DNA from: Planktothrix sp. FACHB-1365
GTDB lineage: Bacteria; Cyanobacteriota; Cyanobacteriia; Cyanobacteriales; Microcoleaceae
DNA length: 64,000 nt
NCBI RefSeq assembly: GCF_014697575.1
Contig: NZ_JACJSC010000004.1
Location: 1 to 64,000, forward strand
Reading direction: 5' to 3'
The notes below the pieces were generated by a model that was given only the letters and a program-made list of their open reading frames with translations, was not told the DNA's origin and did not search any database. How positions within the stretch are numbered: the first letter of the stretch is position 1; each line of letters begins with the position of its first letter. Below are positions 19,078-28,354 of this stretch, piece by piece. The position numbers and the translations under genes are program-made.

Positions 19078-19986
19078 CTAGGGTGTAATAGCGACTTCAA
19101 TCCGTCGATTGAGTTGGCGATTATTTTCAGAATTATTATTAACAGTAGGACGATTAGACCCATATCCAATCGCTGACCAGTGATAGTCTGTTCCAGCCGC
19201 TTCGGATAAATATTTCATCACCGCTTCTGCACGACTAAAAGATACATCTAAATTTTGTTGAGGATTTCCTTGATTATCCGTATGACCAATCACCCGCACC
19301 GCAGCCCCTTTATAAGTTTTAATATCCGTAATAATCGTATCTAAAATCACGTTAGCCCCAGGACGCAAAATTGTACTCCCGACATCAAACAACACATCAC
19401 TGGGAAACGTAACAATTAAGGTATTAGAATTTTGACGACGTTCCGGCTTTGTGGAAATCCCAGGGGGGAAAGGTTGAGTCGGTTTTTTATTTCCTGACCC
19501 AGAAGTTGAAGTTGCAGCCCCTAATTGCTGTTCGAGAATTTGTAAACGTTCCTCCAAAGGTTCCGTCGGACGACTCGATCCCAATTGGGTTTCTAAAGCC
19601 GCCGTTTTTCCCATGAGCGTATTTAACTGGCCCTGGAGTTGTTGCAACTGCACCCGCAGTTGTTGACGTTGGGGGTCAGTTAAAGTTTGACTGGGTGTGG
19701 GGATCGGTTGAGGGGAAGCAGGACTCGGACTCACCACCGGAGTCGGGATCATTCCCTGGGTACCCCAATTTTGGGTTTTCTCAAGCAACTGTTCTGTTAA
19801 GGGAACTTCAGACCGAGAATTCGGATAGACTTGAGCAATTGCCATCCCCACAAACCAAGCCAGCACTGAACCCACCGTCAACAGCAGGAGGTTAAACACC
19901 ATTGTTCCCACAAACAATAGGCCGTTAAATCGGCGAGGGGGAGGAGGGGTCGGCGGTTGAATTCGTGGCTTTGCAGATTTTGTCAT
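19078..19986 (-). CDS. OmpA-family C-terminal domain protein with N-terminal membrane anchor
   Basis: The ATG at 19986 is chosen because AAGGAG lies 8 bases upstream. Residues about 1-22 are Pro-rich, a single membrane helix follows (about 23-50), then a Gln-rich predicted coiled coil (about 105-150). An OmpA/MotB peptidoglycan-binding domain occupies about 190-302, with FDVGSTILRPGANVILD, VIGHTDNQGNPQQNLDVSF and NNRQLNRRIEVAI. No beta-barrel is present, so it probably tethers the inner membrane to peptidoglycan, like MotB-type or other stator/anchor proteins. Confidence 0.88.
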   Translation of the reverse strand: MTKSAKPRIQPPTPPPPRRFNGLLFVGTMVFNLLLLTVGSVLAWFVGMAIAQVYPNSRSEVPLTEQLLEKTQNWGTQGMIPTPVVSPSPASPQPIPTPSQTLTDPQRQQLRVQLQQLQGQLNTLMGKTAALETQLGSSRPTEPLEERLQILEQQLGAATSTSGSGNKKPTQPFPPGISTKPERRQNSNTLIVTFPSDVLFDVGSTILRPGANVILDTIITDIKTYKGAAVRVIGHTDNQGNPQQNLDVSFSRAEAVMKYLSEAAGTDYHWSAIGYGSNRPTVNNNSENNRQLNRRIEVAITP

Positions 19987-20002
19987 CAATTAATCTCCTT
20001 AA

Positions 20003-20093
20003 TCAGTTATCAGTTATCAGTTATCAGTTATCAGTTATCAGTAGAGACGTGCCATGGCGCGTCTGTACCAGTTATCAGTTATCAGTTATCAAT
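20003..20093. repeat. Heptamer array (TCAGTTA)n interrupted by a 28-bp palindromic element
   Basis: The heptamer array runs 20003-20040 and resumes at 20069-20093. Between them, at 20041-20068, sits GTAGAGACGTGCCATGGCGC followed by GTCTGTAC, one copy of the GTAGAGACGT palindrome family. The phase of the array continues apart from a 2-bp duplication of CA, so the palindrome appears to have inserted into a pre-existing array. Confidence 0.85.
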
Positions 20094-20200
20094 TGGTAAC
20101 TAACAAGCTGTTAAATCTCAATGACATGATCAATTAATAACTATTAAGGATTAATTAATAATTATTAACTATTAACTCATGACTTCTGACTGATAACTGG

Positions 20201-21250
20201 CTACTGATTATTAATACCTGATAAAGTCTGAACCTCCAAACTGTCATCAGGATTAAATGTGACTTGAAAATCTGCTAAGGGTTCATTGATGGGACGATTC
20301 CCAACAGGTTTATATAATAAATCCGGTAATGGGGTTTGTTTTGTTTCCGTTTCTGTTGCCGGATTTAAAGATTTATAACCCACAATTGCCCCATCTTTTG
20401 CCACACTCACCCGATAAACTAAGGGGACTTTCACATCCGCCGCAGGTATCCAAGCTTTAACCAATTTTTCATCGAGTTGAGCTTTTAAATCGTTGAGTTC
20501 TTGAACATCAGTAATGGGCTGTGGACTAGACAGATTAGACGCTAAAGGTGCTTCCGGTGTCACTGGACTTGGTGAACCCGTTGGGGGGGACGCGCTGGGT
20601 GTGGGAATGGTTTCCGTCTGTGCTTGGGGTTGTGGTTTCGGGTCTTGAGGTCGTTTGACATCGGGAATGGGCAAAGCAAACACAGCTAAAGCCGTTAATA
20701 CCAGACTCGATACCCCAATAGCTGCGGGCTTCACCCGTTGAGCAACAGGTTGTTCCGGTTTCAGATAACGTTTAGAAAGCGGTTTTAACTGGAGAGATAA
20801 TTCAGGTAAAGTCTGGCTATCCGCTAAAAACTGATCGATTGCTTCAACCAGGTCAAATAATTGTACCGTTGTTAAATCCACCGTAACGGTTGGAGAATCA
20901 GGTAAAGAAGACCCCTCAGAGGGAGTTTCCTCCGAAGACTCATAAACCCTTAACTGATGTAACTCTCCTCCGATGGGGCGCAATTCCACCAACTCCGGCT
21001 TGGCGTGAGGTCGTTCAGGGGGAATGAGTCCACTCAGGAACCCTTGAGCGTAGCGACTGACCTGTCGTACCAAGCTCTCAAAAAACTCCCGTCCCCCGGT
21101 AATCGGTTGGGGGTAGCCCACAAAATGACATTCTGCATTCATGAGCTTATTTAAACTGGCTCTTCCGTCGGATTTCCCATCGGTTCCTTGGGGTAAGCCC
21201 TGCAAAATCAGTTTGCAGTTCGGTAAACTATATTGACGTTCAATCGTCAT
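20201..21250 (-). CDS. DUF4335 family cyanobacterial membrane protein
   Basis: The 349-residue protein opens MTIERQYSLPNCKLILQGL, the usual DUF4335 start, has a Pro/Ser-rich middle and one hydrophobic segment (about 174-195), and ends in a conserved block (LVKAWIPAADVKVPLVYRVS). The family is confined to cyanobacteria and has no known function. Its start overlaps the stop of the DUF3038 gene by four bases (ATGA), indicating translational coupling; the two families are regularly neighbours. Confidence 0.82.
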   Translation of the reverse strand: MTIERQYSLPNCKLILQGLPQGTDGKSDGRASLNKLMNAECHFVGYPQPITGGREFFESLVRQVSRYAQGFLSGLIPPERPHAKPELVELRPIGGELHQLRVYESSEETPSEGSSLPDSPTVTVDLTTVQLFDLVEAIDQFLADSQTLPELSLQLKPLSKRYLKPEQPVAQRVKPAAIGVSSLVLTALAVFALPIPDVKRPQDPKPQPQAQTETIPTPSASPPTGSPSPVTPEAPLASNLSSPQPITDVQELNDLKAQLDEKLVKAWIPAADVKVPLVYRVSVAKDGAIVGYKSLNPATETETKQTPLPDLLYKPVGNRPINEPLADFQVTFNPDDSLEVQTLSGINNQ

Positions 21251-21861
21251 TCGACTTCTCCATCAAACAAACTAATCCAAAATCGCTGCATTCCAGCCGT
21301 ACCGGTGCAAAACAGAAGTTTCTCTAATAAACGGATGGCTAAATCGTTTAACTTCTCATCAGAACTATAAGCCATTACCAACGCCCGTCGGGGATTCATG
21401 CGACTGCGGAAATGTACCCGAAATTGGGTTAAGTAGTTGGACAGTTGTAAATGTCGTTCAATCGGAATTTGTTTTTGTTTTAGGGCTTCATAATCCATGA
21501 GTAACTGCCGAATTTTGGCGGTTAACCGTCTTCCGAGGTTACAGATAATCACGACTAACGCTTTCGCCTCTAGCAGACTTAGGGTTCGACGCTGACTAAA
21601 CCTGCGTAACGGGTTGGTACTACGAAGTCGCCATAATTTCACCCGATTTTGAATCACCGTTTGTAAATCGAGTTCTGAGATGATCACCAGCATATGTTCT
21701 GCACCACCCAGATATAAGGCTTCAATTGCCAGTAACATCAAATCAATTTCTAACCGGGCTCGACGTGGACATCCGTTCTCAGAAATTGCTAAATCTGGTA
21801 AACTGTCCAATATAATTGGGATTGACTGACTTTGGGACTGTTCTAACTGCATTACACTCAC
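21247..21861 (-). CDS. DUF3038 family cyanobacterial protein
   Basis: The protein is 204 residues if the GTG at 21861 is used, or 201 from the ATG at 21852; neither has a clear ribosome site. The core ILDSLPDLAISENGCPRRAR, followed by a helical region (LLAIEALYLGGAEHML), matches the DUF3038 family as I know it. It appears soluble and mostly helical. Function is unknown; it is translationally coupled to DUF4335. Confidence 0.78.
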   Translation of the reverse strand: MSVMQLEQSQSQSIPIILDSLPDLAISENGCPRRARLEIDLMLLAIEALYLGGAEHMLVIISELDLQTVIQNRVKLWRLRSTNPLRRFSQRRTLSLLEAKALVVIICNLGRRLTAKIRQLLMDYEALKQKQIPIERHLQLSNYLTQFRVHFRSRMNPRRALVMAYSSDEKLNDLAIRLLEKLLFCTGTAGMQRFWISLFDGEVE

Positions 21862-22236
21862 TGTTGCTGCGATAGCAGCACAACATTAATTCCAAAATAC
21901 AAGAGGGAGTCACAGGTTCCATTTGGGCTGGAACAAGTCGCACCCATGATTTCAGATCACAAGCTTCTAGTGTACGCTTTTTAAAGCATCTGTTTTTCTC
22001 CTTCAATTTTACTCCTCTTGCCTGGAATAGCTTGACCTCGACTTAGATTGTCCTAGTGAACTGGGGGGCAATCATCACAGCATGAGTCTGTTTAACGGAT
22101 AATTCCAACAGAATCCAAAAAAATTATTAACACAACATTGCTATTTGTAACAGCGTTTTAAAGTAAACACAGGTTAAGCAAAAATACTCTTCCTGCTTTT
22201 TCCAACTGCCTCAGCCTTGGAGGTTGTTTTAGTGTC
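21862..22236. other. Intergenic region between DUF3038 and the pentapeptide gene
   Basis: This divergent promoter region holds no convincing gene. GGAGG at 22219-22223 is the likely ribosome site of the pentapeptide gene. Confidence 0.5.
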
Positions 22237-22776
22237 GTGGCTCATAGATACAAAATGCAGAAAATTAGTTCAAAAGAATTACTGGATTTATATAACGATG
22301 GGAAACGGGACTTTGGTGCCCTAGATTTAAGTGGGTCAGATTTATTTGAAGCCAACTTAGAAGAGATTGACTTGGCAGGCAGCAACTTAAACGGGATTTA
22401 TATGCCCTATTCTAATCTGAGTTACGCTAACTTACACCAAACTCAACTTCAAGATGCCCAACTCGGAGATACCCAACTTTACCAAGTGGATTTATCCGAA
22501 GCCAACCTTCAAGGTAGCAGTTTATCTCGATGTAACCTCCGCCATGCAGATTTACGCGGTGCGAATTTGCAACATTGTAATTTACAAGGAGCCGATTTAT
22601 ATAATGCCAATTTGACAGAAGCTGACTTAAGATTTTCTAATTTAAGTAATGCTAATTTGGAAAATGCTAAGTTAACTAATGCTCAATTAGCAGGCTGCAA
22701 TTTATTTCGCTCTAAAATGGCTAATTTATCCGATGCTCAATGTGATCATACCACCATAGGGCCCGATGGATATTAA
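22237..22776 (+). CDS. Pentapeptide-repeat protein
   Basis: The start is either GTG at 22237 (GGAGG 13 bases upstream) or ATG at 22255 (MQKISSKELL). About 24 consecutive A(D/N)LXX-type pentapeptides run from residue about 26 to 165, for example ADLRGANLQHCNLQGADLYN. They should form a right-handed quadrilateral beta-helix. The short N-terminal helix (SSKELLDLYNDGKRDF) is common in cyanobacterial members. No membrane segment or fused domain is visible. Biochemical role unknown. Confidence 0.9.
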   Translation: MAHRYKMQKISSKELLDLYNDGKRDFGALDLSGSDLFEANLEEIDLAGSNLNGIYMPYSNLSYANLHQTQLQDAQLGDTQLYQVDLSEANLQGSSLSRCNLRHADLRGANLQHCNLQGADLYNANLTEADLRFSNLSNANLENAKLTNAQLAGCNLFRSKMANLSDAQCDHTTIGPDGY

Positions 22777-22815
22777 TCAGTTATCAGTTGTCAGTTATCA
22801 GTTGTCAGTTATCAA
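22777..22815. repeat. Heptamer repeat (TCAGTTA/TCAGTTG) running into the Nudix gene end
   Basis: Alternating TCAGTTA and TCAGTTG units follow the pentapeptide stop and run through the last codons and stop of the convergent Nudix gene, whose final residues (Asp-Asn-stop) are read from the repeat. Confidence 0.85.
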
Positions 22816-23239
22816 TTTGAGGTTTAATTCTATAATGTCGATAACGACAATAATCTTTGAGAATGCGATCATGATCAAAACATAGGTTTTGGGGAATTTT
22901 CCAAGGTTCAAAGAGTTCTAAATTTTTGGCATCATCTGCGGCTTGGGGTTCCCCAATAGCCGTCGCTAAAAAGACAACACTTAAGGTATGTTGACGGGGA
23001 TCTCGATTCGGATTAGAATAAACATAAAATTGTTCAATTAATTCTATTTCTAATCCCGTTTCTTCTTTGGCTTCTCGAATAGCCGCCGTTTCTACAGATT
23101 CTCCATAATCTACAAATCCTCCCGGAATTGCCCACCCAAAGGGCGGATTTTTTCGTTCAATTAATACTATCGGTCGAGCCGGACGATCTATTAATTCAAT
23201 AATAATATCAACGGTTGGAGTAGGGTTACGATAAGCCAT
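22805..23239 (-). CDS. Nudix hydrolase
   Basis: The 144-residue protein has a full Nudix box: [11 protein letters not shown], then [12 protein letters not shown] with the metal-binding Glu pair. The pattern [12 protein letters not shown] resembles ADP-ribose or NADH pyrophosphatase-like members, but substrate cannot be set from sequence. It is followed at 43 bp spacing by aroK upstream on the same strand, so co-transcription is likely. Confidence 0.92.
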   Translation of the reverse strand: MAYRNPTPTVDIIIELIDRPARPIVLIERKNPPFGWAIPGGFVDYGESVETAAIREAKEETGLEIELIEQFYVYSNPNRDPRQHTLSVVFLATAIGEPQAADDAKNLELFEPWKIPQNLCFDHDRILKDYCRYRHYRIKPQIDN

Positions 23240-23282
23240 AAATTGATAGTTAAGGGTTAAGGGTTGAAAACCATCGTATTTT

Positions 23283-23834
23283 TTAATTTAAAGCATTAGA
23301 TTTGGGTTTTAAAATTGAGGGAATTTTTTGTAAAATTTGGTTACTAATTTCTTCCGGGGTATCACCAGAATTAATCATAATTTCGAGATCGGCTTGAGCA
23401 TAAAGGGGAGTGCGTTGTTCTAATAAGGTTTGTAATTGTTTTAACGGTTCGGGATGTTGTAATAAAGGTCGGGTTGTATCTTCTTTTAAACGATTATAGA
23501 GTTCTTCAACGGGAACATTAAGCCAAATAATAATTCCATGTCGAAGATAACTCCAATTCATCTTTTTCAGAATAATTCCTCCCCCTGTAGAAATCACAAA
23601 TTTTTGATAAGCACAAAGTTGGGATAAAACCTGAGATTCTATATCTCTAAAAGCTTCTTCACCTTCGGTGGCAAAAATCTCAGCAATAGATTGATTGGCT
23701 ACTTTACTAATCAACTCATCGGTATCGATAAATCGATAATCTAATTGTTTGGCTAGAATTTGTCCAATGGTAGTTTTACCCGACCCCATCATTCCAATTA
23801 AATATAGATTAATTCCTTGTAACTGTTCTTGCAA
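23283..23834 (-). CDS. aroK: Shikimate kinase
   Basis: The 183-residue P-loop kinase has Walker [15 protein letters not shown], the shikimate-binding [22 protein letters not shown] and the LID Arg in TTRPLLQ. It phosphorylates shikimate in aromatic amino acid synthesis. The start is TTG at 23834: GGGAG lies 9 bases upstream and no ATG exists before the P-loop. Confidence 0.96.
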   Translation of the reverse strand: MQEQLQGINLYLIGMMGSGKTTIGQILAKQLDYRFIDTDELISKVANQSIAEIFATEGEEAFRDIESQVLSQLCAYQKFVISTGGGIILKKMNWSYLRHGIIIWLNVPVEELYNRLKEDTTRPLLQHPEPLKQLQTLLEQRTPLYAQADLEIMINSGDTPEEISNQILQKIPSILKPKSNALN

Positions 23835-23927
23835 AATTTATAGCTCCCTTTCAACTCAATATCTAATTCTATCATTAAACGAGATTTTATTAATAAAAAC
23901 CAGCTTCAACCCCCTGTAATTTCAAGT

Positions 23928-24689
23928 TTATTTTCGATAAGGTTCATCACTCTCGTCTTCATCTAATCCCCAATCTTCATCATCATCCTGAGTCGGATAA
24001 TGGGGCGGTTCAATATCATTTTGGATTTTAGTTTGAGGAGGAGGGGTAATAATCCGATAATCAGCATCATAAATCGTTTCTACTTTCCCAACTCCGGTAC
24101 TACTTGCATCTCCTCGATAACCATAGGAATAAACCGAACCTGACCAAGATTCTGATTTAGGTTGTTGTTCGGTTTCATAAACTTTAGATTCAGAATCAGG
24201 GGAATTGTTACTATAGGATGAGTTTGAAGCGGGTTGAGAAACTGATGGTTTTTCTTCTGCGTCCCAGGAGGGATTAAAGGGTTTTACTTTTGTCTCCCAA
24301 TCATCATTGGAACCCTCGCCATCAGATGTTTCTGGTTCCGAATTGCTAACGGAATCATAGCGGGTATAAACTGACGGTTGAGGCGGTTCAGGGGGCGGAG
24401 AAGTATAACCCCAAGAAGCATTACGGTCAGGTTCTACAGGCGGTTTAGAAGATCCTTGAAAGGTAGTTGAAGCCTTCAGATTCGTATTAGAGAATTGGAA
24501 TAATTGGGCAATCATCCAATAAGTTAATATTCCGGCGGTAATTGCAATTAAAATCCACAGAGAAAGCGGTAAGGCAGGTAGTTGATTTCCTAAGAAAATT
24601 AAAGGTAAGGATGGCGTTAGATTTTGAATCGTAAAGATCGCCAAGCCTCCCACAAGAATTAGTAAAGTAATCAGTTGTGTAATAGACAT
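23928..24689 (-). CDS. LapA-domain (DUF1049-like) membrane protein with acidic tail
   Basis: Two membrane helices occupy residues about 5-25 and 42-65, around the LapA-like block FTIQNLTPSLPLIFLGNQLP. The rest (about 75-253) is a hydrophilic, Pro/Ser/Asp/Glu-rich region ending in a run of acidic residues, likely disordered in the cytoplasm. LapA/YciS-type proteins help assemble outer envelope components in E. coli; that role should not be assumed here. Confidence 0.75.
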   Translation of the reverse strand: MSITQLITLLILVGGLAIFTIQNLTPSLPLIFLGNQLPALPLSLWILIAITAGILTYWMIAQLFQFSNTNLKASTTFQGSSKPPVEPDRNASWGYTSPPPEPPQPSVYTRYDSVSNSEPETSDGEGSNDDWETKVKPFNPSWDAEEKPSVSQPASNSSYSNNSPDSESKVYETEQQPKSESWSGSVYSYGYRGDASSTGVGKVETIYDADYRIITPPPQTKIQNDIEPPHYPTQDDDEDWGLDEDESDEPYRK

Positions 24690-24716
24690 TTTTTAAAAGT
24701 CAAAAGAAGGACGGTT

Positions 24717-24744
24717 GTAGAGACGTGCCATGGCACGTCTCTAC
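24717..24744. repeat. GTAGAGACGT palindrome family, copy
   Basis: GTAGAGACGTGCCATGGCAC followed by GTCTCTAC is a perfect 28-bp palindrome between the RNase and LapA-like genes, both on the minus strand. It could fold into a hairpin in the transcript. Confidence 0.88.
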
Positions 24745-24771
24745 AGGGGATTGTATCGACAAAATTAAGCT

Positions 24772-27066
24772 TTAAGGAAAATAAGGTTCATCGTTGTCAT
24801 CTGACGCTTCACTGCCTCCACCAACAGCAACTAAATCAATTTGTTGACGATAGTAGTCTACACTTTTCACCTGAACTTCGACATTATCCCCTAGACGGTA
24901 TTGATTGCGATTTTTGCGACCGACTAAGGTTTGTTGGCGAGAACGGTATTCATACCAGTCATCTTTGAGAGAGGAAACATGAACCAGTCCTTCCACCCGT
25001 AACATTGTGCCACCAGGGGACTGTACCTCAATTTCCACAAAGAATCCATAGGACTGAACCCCAGTAATTAACCCGATGAAGTTTTGACCCGTGCGTTCCT
25101 TCATGAACCCGGTTTTCTTGAGTCCTTCTAAGTCTTCCTCCGCATCCACCGCAACGCTTTCCCGTTCACTCAGATGCACCACTAACTGGGTAAACTGACT
25201 TTCTAACTCATGCTGAATTTCCGGGGGAAGCACATTCCAGCTAATTTTGCCATGACAGGAAGAATGTCCCAACTCCACCCGATCTTTCGCACGAGTTGAA
25301 CGACGATCTCGTCCTTCGTCAAATACCGTTTTGAGTACCCGCAAAATCTGTAAATCGCAATAGCGAGACAAAGGGGAAGTGCAATGGGTATAACAGGGAA
25401 GTGCTAACCCAAAATGCAGTTTAGCGGTGGTACTGTAAACCGCAGGTTTGAGGGTTTCTTCTAATAAATAACTTAAAACCCGTTCGGCTCGACTATTGGC
25501 TAATTCTTCGGTAAATTCTTGGAAGGTACTCGGTTGAACTTCTTCGTCTTCTTCCAAAAACAATTCCGTCCCCAAATGGGTCGATAATTTTGCTAACTCT
25601 GACACATCGGATGATTCTGGTGGCGGTTGAACCCGATAAATCGCTGGAACCCCCAAGGTGTGTAAATGACTAGCGACAATTTGATTCGCTAATACCGTTA
25701 ATTCGGAAATCATCGCCCGGGCAGGAGACAATGAAGATAGAACAATCGGCCCTAATTCCCCTTCATCATTAAAGTGGCAATGGGTATCGGGTAAATTGAG
25801 TTCAAAACTGCCCCGTTCTAGGCGAATTTGGCGCACAGCCCGACTCAGTTCTAACAAATTTTCTAAAACGTTGGCAAAGGGAGAGGGTTCACCATCGAGA
25901 ATGGCCTGAGCTTGTTCAAAGGTGAGTTGATGATCCACCCGTACCACACTGGGTTGGATGTCGTATTCAACAACTCGTCCGGCCATATCCAACGTAATCA
26001 TAATGGATAGGGTTAATCGTTCCTCATTGGGAACTAAGGCCAAACGTTCGCAACACAGGGTTTCAGGATAAATGGGAATCAGTTTATCCGCTAAATAAAT
26101 CGCCGTTCCCCGTTTACGCGCTTCTCGATCCAGATCGCTATCGGGGAGAATATAATGGGCAGCATCCGCTAAATGTATCCCTAACTGCCACTGATCAGAT
26201 TTCGTTTGTTCGATGCTAAAGGCATGATCAATGCAGGGGAGACGGTGGGGCGGTTCGGAATCTTTGAAAACCGAAAATTCCGGGTTTCCTGAATCGGGTT
26301 GAAAACTAATGGTTAAGACATTGCGAATATCAGCCCGATTTTTGAGATCAGTTTTTTTCAAGGTGCTAGAAATAGCTTCGGCTTCTCGTAAGGCTCCGGC
26401 GGGCCATTTTCGCGGTAAATCATGTTTACAACAAACAATATCTAAATCATCCGCATCTTCCGCATCAGAACCCAGAATTTGAACCACATGACCCATGGGA
26501 CGATGGACACCAATGGGATAGCGTAAGACCTCAACATGAACTAAATGATCGACCGCTCCACTTAATTCTTCAGGATCATTAATTAAATCTAATTCAAATA
26601 ACAAACGGTCGTCTAAGGGAACCGCCCGATAACCTGTTTTGGTTTGTTTAATTCTCGCTAAAACCGAAGGATTGGCTCGTTCTAAAATTAGATAAACTTC
26701 TCCTTCGGGTGAACGGCGGCGGCTTCCTTCTTTTATAATCCTAACCAGAACGCGATCGCCATTCCAAGCGGTACTCAGATGACTTTCTCGAATATAAACA
26801 TCTTCTGCTCCTTCAGCATCTTGAATGGCAAAACAGAAGCCTTTACTCGAACATCTGAGTTTCGCTTCCACAATTCCTTCTTCGGGAATTCGTCGATAGC
26901 GACCCTTATCTTTTTCTAAAATACCAATCCGTTCTAACGCATCCAAAGCAATCTGAAATCTACGGAGACTTTCCTCGTCGGGAGCGAGTTTTTTTTCTAG
27001 CGCTTTGGGGGCGACTAATTTATCATCGGAAAAATAAGCTAACAGTGTAGCGATTGAAAATTCCAT
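24772..27066 (-). CDS. RNase II/R-family (RNB) protein with degenerate catalytic motif, Zam-like
   Basis: The 764-residue protein has an N-terminal helical/cold-shock region, an RNB domain (about 255-600) and a C-terminal S1 domain (about 660-750, GLITGVQSYGFFVEIEV ... RVEGLVHVSSLKDDW). The RNB body is clear: GIHLADAAHYILPDSDLD, RGTAIYLADKLIPIYPE, HCTSPLSRYCDL. However, the Mg2+-binding motif, canonically D-x5-D-x-D-D, reads here as HRLPCIDHAFSIEQ, keeping only one obvious Asp. It may be a low-activity or RNA-binding relative, like the cyanobacterial Zam proteins, rather than a standard processive 3'-5' exoribonuclease. An unannotated canonical paralogue may exist elsewhere. Confidence 0.85.
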   Translation of the reverse strand: MEFSIATLLAYFSDDKLVAPKALEKKLAPDEESLRRFQIALDALERIGILEKDKGRYRRIPEEGIVEAKLRCSSKGFCFAIQDAEGAEDVYIRESHLSTAWNGDRVLVRIIKEGSRRRSPEGEVYLILERANPSVLARIKQTKTGYRAVPLDDRLLFELDLINDPEELSGAVDHLVHVEVLRYPIGVHRPMGHVVQILGSDAEDADDLDIVCCKHDLPRKWPAGALREAEAISSTLKKTDLKNRADIRNVLTISFQPDSGNPEFSVFKDSEPPHRLPCIDHAFSIEQTKSDQWQLGIHLADAAHYILPDSDLDREARKRGTAIYLADKLIPIYPETLCCERLALVPNEERLTLSIMITLDMAGRVVEYDIQPSVVRVDHQLTFEQAQAILDGEPSPFANVLENLLELSRAVRQIRLERGSFELNLPDTHCHFNDEGELGPIVLSSLSPARAMISELTVLANQIVASHLHTLGVPAIYRVQPPPESSDVSELAKLSTHLGTELFLEEDEEVQPSTFQEFTEELANSRAERVLSYLLEETLKPAVYSTTAKLHFGLALPCYTHCTSPLSRYCDLQILRVLKTVFDEGRDRRSTRAKDRVELGHSSCHGKISWNVLPPEIQHELESQFTQLVVHLSERESVAVDAEEDLEGLKKTGFMKERTGQNFIGLITGVQSYGFFVEIEVQSPGGTMLRVEGLVHVSSLKDDWYEYRSRQQTLVGRKNRNQYRLGDNVEVQVKSVDYYRQQIDLVAVGGGSEASDDNDEPYFP

Positions 27067-27440
27067 GTAGCGATTAATCCTCGTTGTCTGAATTTAGGCC
27101 AGTGGTCAGTGTCGCAACCGTAATCATAAGAAAAAAATGGGAAGTTTGGAAACCCCATTGAGGAGGTGTAGGAATTCCTCAGTGGCTCATCGCAGAACCC
27201 CATCAAGGACAGTGTTACAATGAGGAATGCGGAAAGCGGTCTGTCGGATGATAGATGCGAAAGGCTTTGGATTAGACCGTAACATCTATTGCCTTCAAGC
27301 CAACTAACTCTGAGCGTATGGAATAGCACCCAATGTTGATTCCCTTGGTGCTGTCGGGATAGGGTACAGAATTTGTGACGTATGGCTGCGTAAATGACTA
27401 ATTTTTAAGTATATCGTAGTTTGTTTAGGAAATTTTAATC
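27067..27440. other. Divergent intergenic region with several potential stem-loops
   Basis: No convincing gene. Possible stems: AATGGG/CCCATT (27136-27159), GAGGA/TCCTC (27160-27180), AGCACC/GGTGCT (about 27326-27353). It could be a structured leader of either flanking gene or a small RNA; I cannot name a known family. Confidence 0.3.
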
Positions 27441-28241
27441 ATGCTGTCTCAATTAAGAACTCGTTATCCTACAGGAAGTTTAATTTCTGAGTTACTGACG
27501 ATTTATCAAGGAAAATATGTGGTTCGCGCCGTTGTCCAAGTGGAGGGTGTAATCTTGACAACGGGATTAGCGGCGGCGGATACTGTTGAATTGGCAGAAG
27601 ATCAAGCGAAGAAACGAGCTATTCAAGCGCTGGAACTGGACACAACCCTCCCTAAACTTTCGAGTTCAACTGAACCGTTGAAACCTGGGGTGATGGAGGT
27701 TAAGAATCAAGTTGTTAGTCCTCCCCCTTTACCCTCAGAACCTGTGAAAATTGAGAGTCCTTCCCCGGTGTCGTCTGGGGTTGTTTCCTCAGAAACCCTG
27801 AATGTGAGGATGGCGGAGTCTTCTTCCTTAACTTCGGATGACTGGTTATCAGCAACCTATATCCAACCTAAAACGGAAAAACAACCCTCCAGTTCTGAGA
27901 AAGAAACACAATCATCTCCTGCTAAGGGGTCTAAAGGACGGAGTGCGTCTTTACCCCCGATTCCCACCGCAACAACAGAAGCAGTTTCGACTTATAATGA
28001 TGAACCGGAATTGAGTAGTCCAGCACCTGCAAGTCGTCCCCTGGAAACAACGGATTTTTCCTCAGATATTGCCAAAACGGATATTGAATTAAAGCGCTTA
28101 GGTTGGACTCCTGAACAGGGTTCTGCCTATTTACAAAAAACCTATGGAAAGCGTTCTCGCCGTTTATTAACGGATGCAGAATTATTGGATTTTCTGCATT
28201 ATTTAGAGTCTCTTTCTACACCCACAACGGTAGAACCATAA
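27441..28241 (+). CDS. Unknown protein with dsRNA-binding-like N terminus and conserved C-terminal motif
   Basis: The 266-residue protein has three parts. Residues 1-70 read like a small alpha/beta fold of DRBM type (YQGKYVVRAVVQVEGVILTT, then AEDQAKKRAIQAL). Residues 75-210 are Ser/Pro-rich and probably disordered. The C terminus (about 212-260) carries IELKRLGWTPEQGSAYLQKT and YGKRSRRLLTDAELLDFLHYL. I have seen this tail on other cyanobacterial proteins but do not know its function. It is divergent from the RNB gene, which makes an RNA-related role tempting but unproven. Confidence 0.65.
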   Translation: MLSQLRTRYPTGSLISELLTIYQGKYVVRAVVQVEGVILTTGLAAADTVELAEDQAKKRAIQALELDTTLPKLSSSTEPLKPGVMEVKNQVVSPPPLPSEPVKIESPSPVSSGVVSSETLNVRMAESSSLTSDDWLSATYIQPKTEKQPSSSEKETQSSPAKGSKGRSASLPPIPTATTEAVSTYNDEPELSSPAPASRPLETTDFSSDIAKTDIELKRLGWTPEQGSAYLQKTYGKRSRRLLTDAELLDFLHYLESLSTPTTVEP

Positions 28242-28314
28242 GGGGAATTTGACCCGAAGAATTAAAAGTCAGAGCAGGAGATTATATGAAATTCCTAAAT
28301 GTTTGCTACAAATC

Positions 28315-28354
28315 CCCCGTGTAGAGACGTTGCATGCAACGTCTCTACACGGGG
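28315..28354. repeat. Perfect 40-bp palindrome, GTAGAGACGT family
   Basis: CCCCGTGTAGAGACGTTGCA is followed by its exact reverse complement. It is the longest perfect member of the family in the window and lies in the 503-bp gap before metH. The rest of that gap (28355-28744) shows no gene and no cobalamin-riboswitch landmarks that I can recognise. Confidence 0.92.

Noticed and set aside
27039-27329. 96-codon ORF upstream of the RNB gene
   Set aside because: It has no family resemblance, an implausible composition, and overlaps the RNB start.
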